Shown here: piece after piece, positions 22,814 through 30,211 of the stretch
Layout of the letters: each line of letters begins with the position of its first letter
How positions within the stretch are numbered: the first letter of the stretch is position 1
Assembly: GCA_035570275.1 (NCBI GenBank)
Contig: DATMNI010000262.1
Span: forward strand, 1-32,541
Direction: 5' to 3'
DNA from: DATMNI01 sp035570275
GTDB taxonomy: Bacteria; Acidobacteriota; Terriglobia; Bryobacterales; Bryobacteraceae
DNA: 32,541 nt
Program-made: the position numbers and the translations under genes
The notes under the pieces: model-generated
What the model was told of the DNA's origin: nothing
What the model saw: only the letters and a program-made list of their open reading frames with translations
Databases searched by the model: none

Positions 22814-24664
22814 ATGCGAGCGCACTGGAAAGCATTGCTGCTTGTGGTTGCCCCGAGCTTATGGGCTCAGGAGATCGACACGGGTCAATTCGAAAGTTCG
22901 CGGATCGAAAGTTCGCGTAACCACGGTTCGCTGGTGGACCGCGCCGAAAGCGAAGCCGAACACCGGGCTTATGTGGAGTTGCAGAAGACGGCGGACCCGG
23001 AAAAACGCCGTACGCTGGCGGACGCCTTTTTGGCGCGCTTTCCCCAATCGTGGCTGCTGGCCGGCGTGTACCAGTTCGGTGCCGGCGCCAGCCTGGAGTT
23101 GAAGGATTATGCGCGCGCGCTGGCGGATGGACGGGCCTCGCTGCGGCTGCTGCCCGAGAACGCCGCGTTGCTGGTGACGCTGGCGCAAATCGAAGCCGCT
23201 CAAGGAAAGCTGCCGCAGGCCAAACGCGACGCCCAGGATGCGCTGCTCTGGCTTTCCCTGTTCGCGGTTCCCTCGGGAGTGAAACCATCGGAGTGGGGGA
23301 AGACCCGCGAGAAACTGGAGGAGTACGCCAGGGGGGTGATCGGACCCGTGGTTGGGCCGGTGGTTGTACCTGGGGCCCAACTCCAAACGGAGGCCCCCGC
23401 CAAACCGCACCGGAAAGAGCCCCACCCGAAAGAAAGGGCCGAACGGTTCGCCGGCTCCGAGTCCTGCAAGCCTTGTCACAGCGCGATCTATGAATCGTGG
23501 AGCGCAACCGGCATGGCGAAGATGCTCCGGCCCCTGCCCGACGCCAATGTCCTGGCGGACTTTTCAGTGACCAACGAATTCCGCGACAGCGCCGGAATCG
23601 TCAAGATCCGCACCGGCGGCGGCGAGCGGCCCTACTTTGAATTCCTGGCGTCCGGCGCCTGGAAGCGCTTCCGTGTCGATTACACGATCGGGTCCAAGTG
23701 GCAACAGGCTTACGCCACGCGCCTTCCCGATGAGCGGCTGTTCGTTTTTCCGATCCAGTACAGTGCCATTCAGAAGCGGTGGCTGAACTACTGGTCGCTG
23801 ATCGACCCGCCAGGCAGCGAGCGGGCCCGGTTGGATCAATTTCCGATGCTGACGAACGCCACCAGCTACCAGCGAAACTGCGCGGCGTGCCATACCAGCC
23901 AGTTGCGGTTAATGCGGCTCGACGACGAGACGATGCAAAAGGCGGCCTTCCGCGAGCCGGGTGTCAATTGCGAGATGTGCCACGGACCTTCGGCGTCGCA
24001 CGTCCAAGCCATGCACTCCGGGGAGCCGCGAGTAACCGACGCCAACGGTCCCCCATTCCGCTTCTCGCGTCTCGACCATCTGGAGGCCACGCTGATCTGC
24101 GGCCAATGTCATCGCCAATCGGCGCAGCGGAATCTCGGCTCGAATGGCGAGATGAACTTCACTGCCGTTTCGCCTTACTATCTGCGCCTGAAAGACCAGC
24201 CGTACGCCGAGTTGGGCAATCGTGCTTTCTATAAGGATGGCCGCTTTCGGGAGACCACGTTCATCGGGGAAGCCTTCATGCGCTCGGCATGCTTCCGGCG
24301 CGGAAGCGCGCAGTGTGCGAGTTGCCACAATCCGCATCCAACCGATCCGAAAGCCAACCGTACGTCGCTAAAGTTCACGGCCAACCCCGACGAAATGTGC
24401 ACGCAATGCCATTCCGCCATCGGCGCCCGCGCCGGTGCTCACACCCATCATGCCGGCGGTTCCCCAGGGAGCCGTTGTGCCGCCTGCCACATGCCGCCAA
24501 TCATGAACAGCCTGATGTTTCCGGCTGCCTCGCACCAGATCGACGACATTCCGCGAGCCGACCTCACCGCGCGATTCGGACAGAAAGAGAGTCCGAGCGC
24601 CTGCCTGCTGTGCCATGGCGAAAAGGACGCCCAGTGGATGGCCGCACAGTTGCGGTCCTGGTAG
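22814..24664 (+). CDS. Eight-haem c-type cytochrome with N-terminal TPR-like domain
   Basis: 616 residues with signal peptide MRAHWKALLLVVAPSLWAQ. Residues about 45-190 form a TPR-like helical region (ALADGRASLRLLPENAALLVTLAQIEAAQG). Eight CxxCH motifs follow: CKPCH, CAACH, CEMCH, CGQCH, CASCH, CTQCH, CAACH, CLLCH. The domain order mirrors that of the preceding cytochrome, which has haems first and TPR last. Spare histidines (for example GAHTHHAGG) can supply distal ligands. The arrangement recalls the cytochrome c554/octahaem reductase superfamily, but no catalytic-haem signature such as CxxCK is seen, so electron transfer is likelier than a specific reductase. GAGG precedes the ATG by 6 nt and overlaps the upstream stop region. 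A 15-bp tandem duplication encodes ESSRIESSR near residue 27. Confidence 0.9.
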   Translation: MRAHWKALLLVVAPSLWAQEIDTGQFESSRIESSRNHGSLVDRAESEAEHRAYVELQKTADPEKRRTLADAFLARFPQSWLLAGVYQFGAGASLELKDYARALADGRASLRLLPENAALLVTLAQIEAAQGKLPQAKRDAQDALLWLSLFAVPSGVKPSEWGKTREKLEEYARGVIGPVVGPVVVPGAQLQTEAPAKPHRKEPHPKERAERFAGSESCKPCHSAIYESWSATGMAKMLRPLPDANVLADFSVTNEFRDSAGIVKIRTGGGERPYFEFLASGAWKRFRVDYTIGSKWQQAYATRLPDERLFVFPIQYSAIQKRWLNYWSLIDPPGSERARLDQFPMLTNATSYQRNCAACHTSQLRLMRLDDETMQKAAFREPGVNCEMCHGPSASHVQAMHSGEPRVTDANGPPFRFSRLDHLEATLICGQCHRQSAQRNLGSNGEMNFTAVSPYYLRLKDQPYAELGNRAFYKDGRFRETTFIGEAFMRSACFRRGSAQCASCHNPHPTDPKANRTSLKFTANPDEMCTQCHSAIGARAGAHTHHAGGSPGSRCAACHMPPIMNSLMFPAASHQIDDIPRADLTARFGQKESPSACLLCHGEKDAQWMAAQLRSW

Positions 24665-24707
24665 GTCGATCTGGTAGGTCGATCTGGTAGGTCGCATCTG
24701 GTAAGAC
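24659..24707 (+). repeat. 13-bp tandem repeat over the cytochrome stop codon
   Basis: TGGTAGGTCGATC occurs twice exactly (24659-24671, 24672-24684), then as TGGTAGGTCGCATC (24685-24698) and a partial TGGTAAGACC. The first unit contains the TAG stop of the octahaem cytochrome, and the array runs up to the -10-like TATACT of the next gene. Confidence 0.9.
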
Positions 24708-24708
24708 C

Positions 24709-24714
24709 TATACT
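24709..24714 (+). promoter_or_regulatory. Candidate -10 box (TATACT) for the second CRTAC1 gene
   Basis: TATACT ends 9 nt before the ATG at 24724. GGGGA between them could serve as a short Shine-Dalgarno if transcription starts upstream. This would let the CRTAC1 gene be transcribed separately from the cytochromes. Confidence 0.35.
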
Positions 24715-24723
24715 GGGGATTCC

Positions 24724-26469
24724 ATGTCTCGCCGCCGATTCCTCTCGCAAATTCTGGGCCTCGCCGCTAGTCCCTTCAGTCCTCTGGTTGCCCCCCTCTT
24801 TGCCCAAGGTGTCGCCTCCCGGAACGTGAAGCCTCGTCCTCGCGGCAAACCATCGGGACTGCCGTTCCATGCCCGGTTTGTGGATATCGCCGGCCAGGCG
24901 GGTCTCACCCACCCGGTAATTTACGGCGGTTTAGACAACAACAACTACATCCTGGAAACCGTGGGATGTGGATGCGCGTTCATCGACTACGACAACGATG
25001 GCTGGCTCGATCTCTTCGTCATGAGCGGCACGCGCCTGGAGAATCCACCGCCGGGCACCTCCAACCGGCTTTACAAAAACAATCGCGACGGCACTTTTAC
25101 GGACGTGACGGAAAAGGCGGGCCTGTTCAAGACTGGGTGGGGATCTGCGGTCTGCGTCGGCGATTTCAACAACGATGGCCTGGACGATCTGTTCATCACC
25201 TACTGGGGAGGATTCACCCTTTACCGCAACAACGGCGATGGCACATTCACCGAAATCACCCGGGAAGCGGGCCTGGTTCCCGATCCCGCCAAGTGGTACT
25301 CGGGCTGCACTTTCATCGACTACAATCGGGACGGTCATCTGGATCTTTTCGTCGCCACCTATCTCGAGTTCGATTTGAAGACCGTTCCCAAGCCCGGCCA
25401 AAGCTCGAATTGCACCTGGAAGGGCGTCCCGGTAAGCTGCGGGCCGCGCGGGCTCACGCCCGGTACGTTCTCGCTTTTCCGCAATAACGGCAAAGGCGTC
25501 TTCTCCGATGTCAGCCAGGCGGCCGGCATCAAGAAATCCATCACAGGTTATGGCATGACCGCCGTCGCGGCCGATTTCGACAACGACGGGTGGCCGGATC
25601 TCTACGTCGCCTGCGACTCCATGCCCAGCCTGCTTCTCATGAATCAACGCGACGGGACATTCCGTGAAGAAGGCCTGGTGCGCGGCGCAGCCTTGAACGA
25701 AGACGGCATGGAGCAGGCAGGCATGGGAGTCGGCATCGGCGATTTCGACCTGAATGGCACTCTCGACATCTTCAAGACCCACTTCGCCGACGATACCAAC
25801 ATCATCTACGGCAACGACGGGAAGGGGAACTTTGAAGACTTGACGGCTCGCGCCGGACTCGGCGTGGAGACCCAGTTTATCGGCTGGGGAGCCGGCATCG
25901 TCGACCTCGATAACGATGGCCATCCGGACCTTTTTGTCGTCACTGGCAATGTGTATCCCGGCATTGAGAAAAAACTGCCGAACTACCCGTGGAAGACCCC
26001 TCGGCTGGTCTTCCGCAATCTTGGGAATGGCAAGTTCGAGGAACTGATCGACGAGGCAGGCCCGGGCATTGCGGCGCCCCACGCCAGCCGCGGTTGCGCC
26101 TTCGGCGATTTCGACAACGATGGCGACATCGACGTACTGATCGTCAACCTCAACGAACCACCGTCGCTATTGCGGAACGACACCAGCGGCGGCAACCACT
26201 GGCTGAAAGTGAAGTTGGTGGGGACGAAGTCGAACCGCGGCGCCATCGGGGCGCGGGTGATCTGCCGTTATGGCGGAAAGCAGCAGGCTCAGGAGGTCTT
26301 GAGCCAGTCGAGTTTCTATTCCTCCAACGACAGCCGTCTGCATTTCGGGTTGGGCGCCGAGACAACAGCCGCTTTGGACGTGCGTTGGCCCTCCGGTTTG
26401 ACGCAGACGTTTCCGAAGGTCACCGTGGACCGGATCGTTACCATAACCGAGGGAAAACCGCTTTCGTGA
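24724..26469 (+). CDS. Tat-exported CRTAC1 family protein (FG-GAP/ASPIC-UnbV)
   Basis: 581 residues. The N-terminus MSRRRFLSQILGLAASPFSPL carries the twin-arginine pattern SRRRFL, so it is exported folded through Tat, unlike the Sec-type homologue at 11900. Calcium-loop blades follow: DYDNDGWLD, DFNNDGLDD, DYNRDGHLD, DFDNDGWPD, DFDLNGTLD, DLDNDGHPD, DFDNDGDID. The C-terminus is an ASPIC/UnbV domain (GAIGARVICRYGGKQQAQEV...SSNDSRLHFGLG...VRWPSG). Tat export suggests a cofactor or metal acquired in the cytoplasm, or fast folding. Several cysteines (GCGCAFIDYD, NCTWKGVPVSCG) could form disulfides. It follows the two multihaem cytochromes on the same strand and ends before a REPIN-like element, suggesting a surface partner of the cytochromes; that role is inferred. 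Confidence 0.9.
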   Translation: MSRRRFLSQILGLAASPFSPLVAPLFAQGVASRNVKPRPRGKPSGLPFHARFVDIAGQAGLTHPVIYGGLDNNNYILETVGCGCAFIDYDNDGWLDLFVMSGTRLENPPPGTSNRLYKNNRDGTFTDVTEKAGLFKTGWGSAVCVGDFNNDGLDDLFITYWGGFTLYRNNGDGTFTEITREAGLVPDPAKWYSGCTFIDYNRDGHLDLFVATYLEFDLKTVPKPGQSSNCTWKGVPVSCGPRGLTPGTFSLFRNNGKGVFSDVSQAAGIKKSITGYGMTAVAADFDNDGWPDLYVACDSMPSLLLMNQRDGTFREEGLVRGAALNEDGMEQAGMGVGIGDFDLNGTLDIFKTHFADDTNIIYGNDGKGNFEDLTARAGLGVETQFIGWGAGIVDLDNDGHPDLFVVTGNVYPGIEKKLPNYPWKTPRLVFRNLGNGKFEELIDEAGPGIAAPHASRGCAFGDFDNDGDIDVLIVNLNEPPSLLRNDTSGGNHWLKVKLVGTKSNRGAIGARVICRYGGKQQAQEVLSQSSFYSSNDSRLHFGLGAETTAALDVRWPSGLTQTFPKVTVDRIVTITEGKPLS

Positions 26470-26495
26470 CCGAGGTTGGAACATGAAGCTGGTAT

Positions 26496-26638
26496 GTGGG
26501 GCAGGTTGTTAACCTGCGGCGGATTGGCAATCCGCCGGCCGCGAGCTTTGACGAGCCCCTTCAGGCAAGGCGCAAACGCTCGCTGCCGCATCGCGCAGGC
26601 GGATTAACAATCCGCCGCAGGTTACCAACCTGCCCCAC
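26496..26638. repeat. REPIN-like element (copy D) between convergent genes
   Basis: 143 bp: left arm 26496-26536, inverted right arm 26598-26638, core between. Arms share the two-hairpin structure of copies A-C. GCTCGCTGCCGCATCGCGC (26578-26596) is the inverse complement of the copy C core. CTGGTAT flanks the element on both sides (26489-26495 and 26649-26655). Lying between two converging genes, its hairpins could serve as a bidirectional terminator, though there is no T-run. Confidence 0.85.
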
Positions 26639-26708
26639 AAGCGACGGTCTGGTATCATGTCTACCGTCTCCGTGGTGAAGAACACTTTCGGTCTGAGGCA
26701 GAGCCTCG

Positions 26709-27416
26709 CTAGTTCTTTGTAATGCCTAAACCGGTGACGATGACTTCCGTGTTGTGAGCAAAGCGGAGCCCGTAGACGCCATCGGTGGAAGTGAGTTTTC
26801 CATCGGTCACCACCGCGCTCTTGTCGTATCCCGCGACGACGGTGCCGTTGATCGCGCATTCGACGCGGTCGCCTTTAACAGAAACCGCGATTTCCTGAGT
26901 GACAGGTTCTCCCGGACCTGCGGCCTTGTTCACCGCCGCGTTTGACCCGCCTCGGGCGCCGTTCATCTGAAACGGGCCGGGGCCGAATCCGCGCACGATG
27001 AAGTTACCATTGCCATACGCAGCGCAATATAGGTAGCTCTGCTGGGCAGTTCCCAGATTGTTCCCCCCGATGACAATGCCGTACGGGTGAGGGTGACTGT
27101 TCAGGCTCATGTACTTCGGCTCTTTGAACGTCGCTTTCACCGTGTAGTTGCCGGTCGCTTTGTTGGCCGGGTTCCAATAGGTCACCGCTGGACCGGTCGT
27201 GACACGCAAGGAACCGCCCTCCTGCGCCAGTTTGGCGTTCTTCAGTGCTTGCCCGGCCCTCTCCTCACTGGCATCGATCTTTCCAGTCCATCCTGGGACG
27301 GAGATACCGCCATTTTCAACAATGCGGGAGGATTCCGTTTGGCCCTGGGCGTTGTTCACCACAGCCGTGAGCATGACGAAAACGATTGTCGGGGCTGAAC
27401 CGTAGATTAAGCGCAT
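26709..27416 (-). CDS. Secreted lectin/glucanase-fold protein, function unknown
   Basis: 235 residues with a signal peptide (MRLIYGSAPTIVFVMLTAVVNNAQGQ). The remainder looks like a single concanavalin-A-like jelly roll of the kind found next to DUF1080 domains: alternating strands such as NYTVKATFKEPK, PYGIVIGGNNLG, SYLYCAAYGNGNFIVRGFG, VSVKGDRVECAINGTVVAGYD and a final STDGVYGLRFAHNTEVIVTGLGI. It may bind carbohydrate; no catalytic pair is recognised. AAAGGA precedes the ATG, and a TATACT box lies at 27445-27450 on the minus strand, giving this gene its own promoter apart from the esterase upstream. Its 3' end faces the REPIN-like element. Confidence 0.75.
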   Translation of the reverse strand: MRLIYGSAPTIVFVMLTAVVNNAQGQTESSRIVENGGISVPGWTGKIDASEERAGQALKNAKLAQEGGSLRVTTGPAVTYWNPANKATGNYTVKATFKEPKYMSLNSHPHPYGIVIGGNNLGTAQQSYLYCAAYGNGNFIVRGFGPGPFQMNGARGGSNAAVNKAAGPGEPVTQEIAVSVKGDRVECAINGTVVAGYDKSAVVTDGKLTSTDGVYGLRFAHNTEVIVTGLGITKN

Positions 27417-27444
27417 GGGTTCCTTTCGTTCAATTCCAAGCCAC

Positions 27445-27450
27445 AGTATA
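27445..27450 (-). promoter_or_regulatory. Candidate -10 box (TATACT) of the lectin-like gene
   Basis: TATACT on the minus strand lies 28 nt upstream of the ATG at 27416, leaving a short leader with an AAAGGA ribosome site. No convincing -35 is seen. Confidence 0.4.
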
Positions 27451-27513
27451 CAACCGGTCGAGCCCGGCGTTCACCATTGCTGTTGAGAACAGATGACGAA
27501 ACCTGTTTGCGTT

Positions 27514-28494
27514 TCAGAGCTGGCCGAAGTTGCGGTTTGTGGTGGGGTCGCTCTCCGCGGCGCGGGCGCGGAGCGGTTCGAAGCCGGCACGAAGGAAGCG
27601 GACGAACACGTTGGTGGCGGTCGCACCGGCGGGGGGCTTGCCCTGCATCCCGGATTGCAGCCAGACTGTGGCCGCTTGTTCGGCAGCGGCATCCAGCGGC
27701 GCCGGATTCCAGAGAGATCCGAACCAGGCGAACATCGCGCCCAGGCGGGGGCGCATGGTGGGGCCGCCGTGGTCGGCGCCGCGGACCAGGTGGTATTCGT
27801 GCGAGAGATCGAGATCCCACAGCACGCGATGCAGGAATTCAGCGCCATCGTGGGCGTTAAGGAAGTCCTTGTCACCGGCCTCAAGGTAAATGGCGAGGCC
27901 GGAATCGCGCAGATGCTGCGCATTCGAGCGCGCCCGGTTGGCGGGATTGTTTGACTCCCAGATCGCAGGATCGCGCGCGGGACCGATCAACTGCGGCGGA
28001 CCGCCGGCCGAGTGATGGAGACGGTTGCGTGGGCCGACATCAGATTCGCGGAGGCCCGGCTCCAGCATGGGTTGCATGGCGGCGACGGCCGCGAAAAGGT
28101 TGGGGCGCGCGAAGGCCGCCTTGAGCGCACCATAACCGCCGCCGGAGATGCCGGCAATCACGGTGGAGTCGCTGACGTTGCAGGTGGAGCGGAGGTGGGG
28201 AACAAAGTCGCCGGCAAGGAAGGAGTCCCAGCGAATAGGTCCGGCGGGCTCCTCCATGTAGTAGTCCAGGCCGGCGGTGGGCGCGGCAATGATCATGGGG
28301 GAGACGGTGCTCTCGGCCCACCAGGCTTCGAACAGCGGCTGGAGGTCGAACATGGAATCGCGCGTGCCGCCCGCGCCTAAAAGGAGAATACAGAGCGGCA
28401 GCGGCTCCTCCCGGCTGGGCGCGAGGAGGGCGTAGGGTACGGGCATGGGGAGGTGTGGTGAGGAGATGTCGTGGAGCGTGACAGTAGAAAGCAT
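27514..28494 (-). CDS. Alpha/beta-hydrolase, esterase D-like
   Basis: From the ATG at 28494 the product is 326 residues, without a signal peptide. The open frame extends to 28635 but the extra N-terminus is Arg/Pro-rich and unlike the family. The nucleophile elbow GISGGGYGAL (GxSxG) is clear. An aspartate in YLEAGDKDFLNAHDGAEF and the histidine of VRGADHGGP complete the triad. LPLCILLLGAGGTRDSMF supplies the oxyanion-hole strand. The pattern is that of the putative esterase family (PF00756), which includes S-formylglutathione hydrolases and enterochelin-type esterases. The next gene upstream (79 bp) is an MFS exporter of the EntS-like group; export plus ester hydrolysis would suit siderophore or xenobiotic handling, but this is only a guess. 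Confidence 0.82.
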   Translation of the reverse strand: MLSTVTLHDISSPHLPMPVPYALLAPSREEPLPLCILLLGAGGTRDSMFDLQPLFEAWWAESTVSPMIIAAPTAGLDYYMEEPAGPIRWDSFLAGDFVPHLRSTCNVSDSTVIAGISGGGYGALKAAFARPNLFAAVAAMQPMLEPGLRESDVGPRNRLHHSAGGPPQLIGPARDPAIWESNNPANRARSNAQHLRDSGLAIYLEAGDKDFLNAHDGAEFLHRVLWDLDLSHEYHLVRGADHGGPTMRPRLGAMFAWFGSLWNPAPLDAAAEQAATVWLQSGMQGKPPAGATATNVFVRFLRAGFEPLRARAAESDPTTNRNFGQL

Positions 28495-28573
28495 CGGCGG
28501 AGCTCTCTGGAAATGATAGCGCGGGGCCGGATCGACTCGGCTCCGGCGTGGTGCGAGAAACGCCTTATGCAGA

Positions 28574-29866
28574 CTACGGTTTACGCCGCGAGGGGTCCGG
28601 CAGTCGGCCGCTCCAGTCCATCCAGGCCCAGGCAACGGCCGTCAGCGATCCGAACGCGCCGGCCACCAACCCGATCGTTCTGGGGCTGGCAAATTGCGAT
28701 GCGATGCCCGCCGCCGCCATCGAGACAATCATCACCGACCAGCGCAGCGATTCCAGCGTGGAGAAGACGCGTCCGCGAAACTGGTCGGGTGTGTGGCGCA
28801 GCAACTGGCTGTTGTTGAGCACGCTGGTTACGGCCATGCCGACGCGCGAGAACATCATGCAGACCAGCGCGGCGGTGTAGGATTCCACCTGGCTGAAGAG
28901 CATGTAAGTTACGCCGTGGACAACATAGGAAATGGTGACGGCGCGCTTGTAGCCGGCGAAGTCCGCATGGCGCCCAACCAGGTGGCCGGTGGCGCCGCCC
29001 AACATCAGGCCGATGCCGGCGAATCCCCAAATGGCGCCGATGCCGGCCGCGCCGCGATGAAAGACCTGCTCGCCGAAGAGCGCGAAGAGAATCTGCGCCG
29101 CGCCGCCGCCCATCGCCCAGCCCACGGAGATCATGGCGATTCCGATCATGAGCGGCACCGACCACATATAAGCCAACCCTTCGCGGAAATCGTGCATGGC
29201 CGTTCCGTGCATGGCCGTTCCTGACGCGGCCGTTCCTGGCGCGGCGTTGGCGCCGGCGTCCGTGACCAGACGGCGGGCGCGAAACCCTTCGGGCACGGCT
29301 ATCTGCCAGATGGCCCACGCGGAAAAAACGAATGACAGCGAGTTGATGATGAATGCCCACTGGTATCCCAGGCGCGCGGTGCTGTACCCGGCCAGCAGGG
29401 TGCCCACTGTGACCGTGGCCGATTGCGTGGTCTGGGTGAGCGAGTTGGCCGTATGCAACTCCTCGTCCGTGGCGATGGTGGGCAGAATGGCGGCGCGGCC
29501 GGCGCTGAAGAAGGGCGAGGCGAACATCAGGCCGGCGCTGAGCACGTAGAGCAGCCAGGGCCGCGGCTGGTGGATGGTGAGAACGAAGGCCAGCGCGACC
29601 ACGGCGCGGACCAGGTCGCTGGCAATCATGATGCGCTTGCGGTCCATGCGGTCCAGAAGCACGCCCGCCACCGGTCCGGCCAGCACCGCCGGAATGGCGC
29701 GGGACAGCATCACCCCGGAGACGACCAGCCCGGAACTGGATTTTTCCATGACCAGCGCGAAGACCGCGATGTTGTTGAAGTAGTCGCCGATTTCGCTGAC
29801 CACCTGCCCCATCCAGGTGCAGCGGTAGTTGCGGTTCCGCCGCAGCAGGGCGAACACGCCGGTCAT
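28574..29866 (-). CDS. MFS transporter (EntS-like / MFS_3 group)
   Basis: 430 residues with about 12 membrane helices. GQVVSEIGDYFNNIAVFALV (helix 1), LLDRMDRKRIMIASDLVRA (the A-motif loop between helices 2 and 3) and the mirrored GHLVGRHADFAGYKR loop in the second half identify the MFS group that includes the enterobactin exporter EntS and macrolide exporters. It probably drives efflux by proton exchange; the substrate is unknown. The central cytoplasmic loop contains the near-repeat GTAASGTAMHGTAMHD, encoded by an expanding 15-bp tandem repeat. Its ATG at 29866 overlaps the stop of a 21-codon upstream frame (TGATG). The esterase gene follows 79 bp downstream on the same strand. Confidence 0.88.
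   Translation of the reverse strand: MTGVFALLRRNRNYRCTWMGQVVSEIGDYFNNIAVFALVMEKSSSGLVVSGVMLSRAIPAVLAGPVAGVLLDRMDRKRIMIASDLVRAVVALAFVLTIHQPRPWLLYVLSAGLMFASPFFSAGRAAILPTIATDEELHTANSLTQTTQSATVTVGTLLAGYSTARLGYQWAFIINSLSFVFSAWAIWQIAVPEGFRARRLVTDAGANAAPGTAASGTAMHGTAMHDFREGLAYMWSVPLMIGIAMISVGWAMGGGAAQILFALFGEQVFHRGAAGIGAIWGFAGIGLMLGGATGHLVGRHADFAGYKRAVTISYVVHGVTYMLFSQVESYTAALVCMMFSRVGMAVTSVLNNSQLLRHTPDQFRGRVFSTLESLRWSVMIVSMAAAGIASQFASPRTIGLVAGAFGSLTAVAWAWMDWSGRLPDPSRRKP
29192..29236 (-). repeat. 15-bp tandem repeat inside the MFS gene
   Basis: GTGCATGGCCGTTCC is present twice exactly (29192-29206, 29207-29221), followed by TGACGCGGCCGTTCC. It keeps the reading frame and lengthens the central loop of the transporter. 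Confidence 0.9.
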
Positions 29867-29931
29867 CAGGCCTGGGCGCTCTCGGTCATGCGGATATCTG
29901 GTCTGCGGGGCTCCTCGATCTGCTCCGGCAT
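29866..29931 (-). CDS. Possible 21-residue leader peptide of the MFS gene
   Basis: A frame MPEQIEEPRRPDIRMTESAQA ends in a TGA that overlaps the transporter ATG as TGATG, the classic arrangement for translational coupling. No good ribosome site precedes its own ATG. It could be a leader peptide, or the truncated end of a lost upstream gene. The support is the overlap alone. Confidence 0.3.
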   Translation of the reverse strand: MPEQIEEPRRPDIRMTESAQA

Positions 29932-30211
29932 ATGCAGGCTATGGTAACCCAAGTGGCCGCGACCCTCTGGGTCGCGGCCGGAAACTTCAATGGAAATTAT
30001 GCGAACTCGCCGGCGCGCAGCGTGCGCAAGCTATTGCATACAGCCAGACACGATGGCCAGTAGCCTCGGGAGACAGTGGAATGAATTGCGAGCCTCGACG
30101 ACTATCAAAGCTAACGACCGCCGGCGCGCCGGTCTCTTCCAACTCCTCCAGCAGCGGGCCCACCGGCAGAATGGCGCGCTGTCGAGGCGTTTGGCTCGTC
30201 GGACCCGGTTA
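29932..30211. other. Intergenic region with a long perfect hairpin
   Basis: GGCCGCGACCC-TCT-GGGTCGCGGCC (29955-29979) gives an 11-bp perfect stem with a TCT loop. No T-run follows on either strand, so it is not a standard intrinsic terminator. No gene is seen; the plus-strand frame through 29990-30922 is antisense to real genes. Confidence 0.5.

Noticed and set aside
22814..24664. Hydroxylamine-oxidoreductase or nitrite-reductase identity for the octahaem protein
   Set aside because: All eight motifs are CxxCH, and no CxxCK or P460-type tyrosine signature can be seen; haem count alone is not enough.
24931..26082. 383-codon minus-strand frame
   Set aside because: Shadow of the CRTAC1 gene: the regular GAC/GAT-rich calcium loops leave the opposite strand free of stops.
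851..26638. CRISPR array
   Set aside because: The repeats are few, far apart, inverted and not separated by uniform spacers.
29955..29979. Intrinsic terminator
   Set aside because: The stem is perfect, but no T-run follows on either strand.
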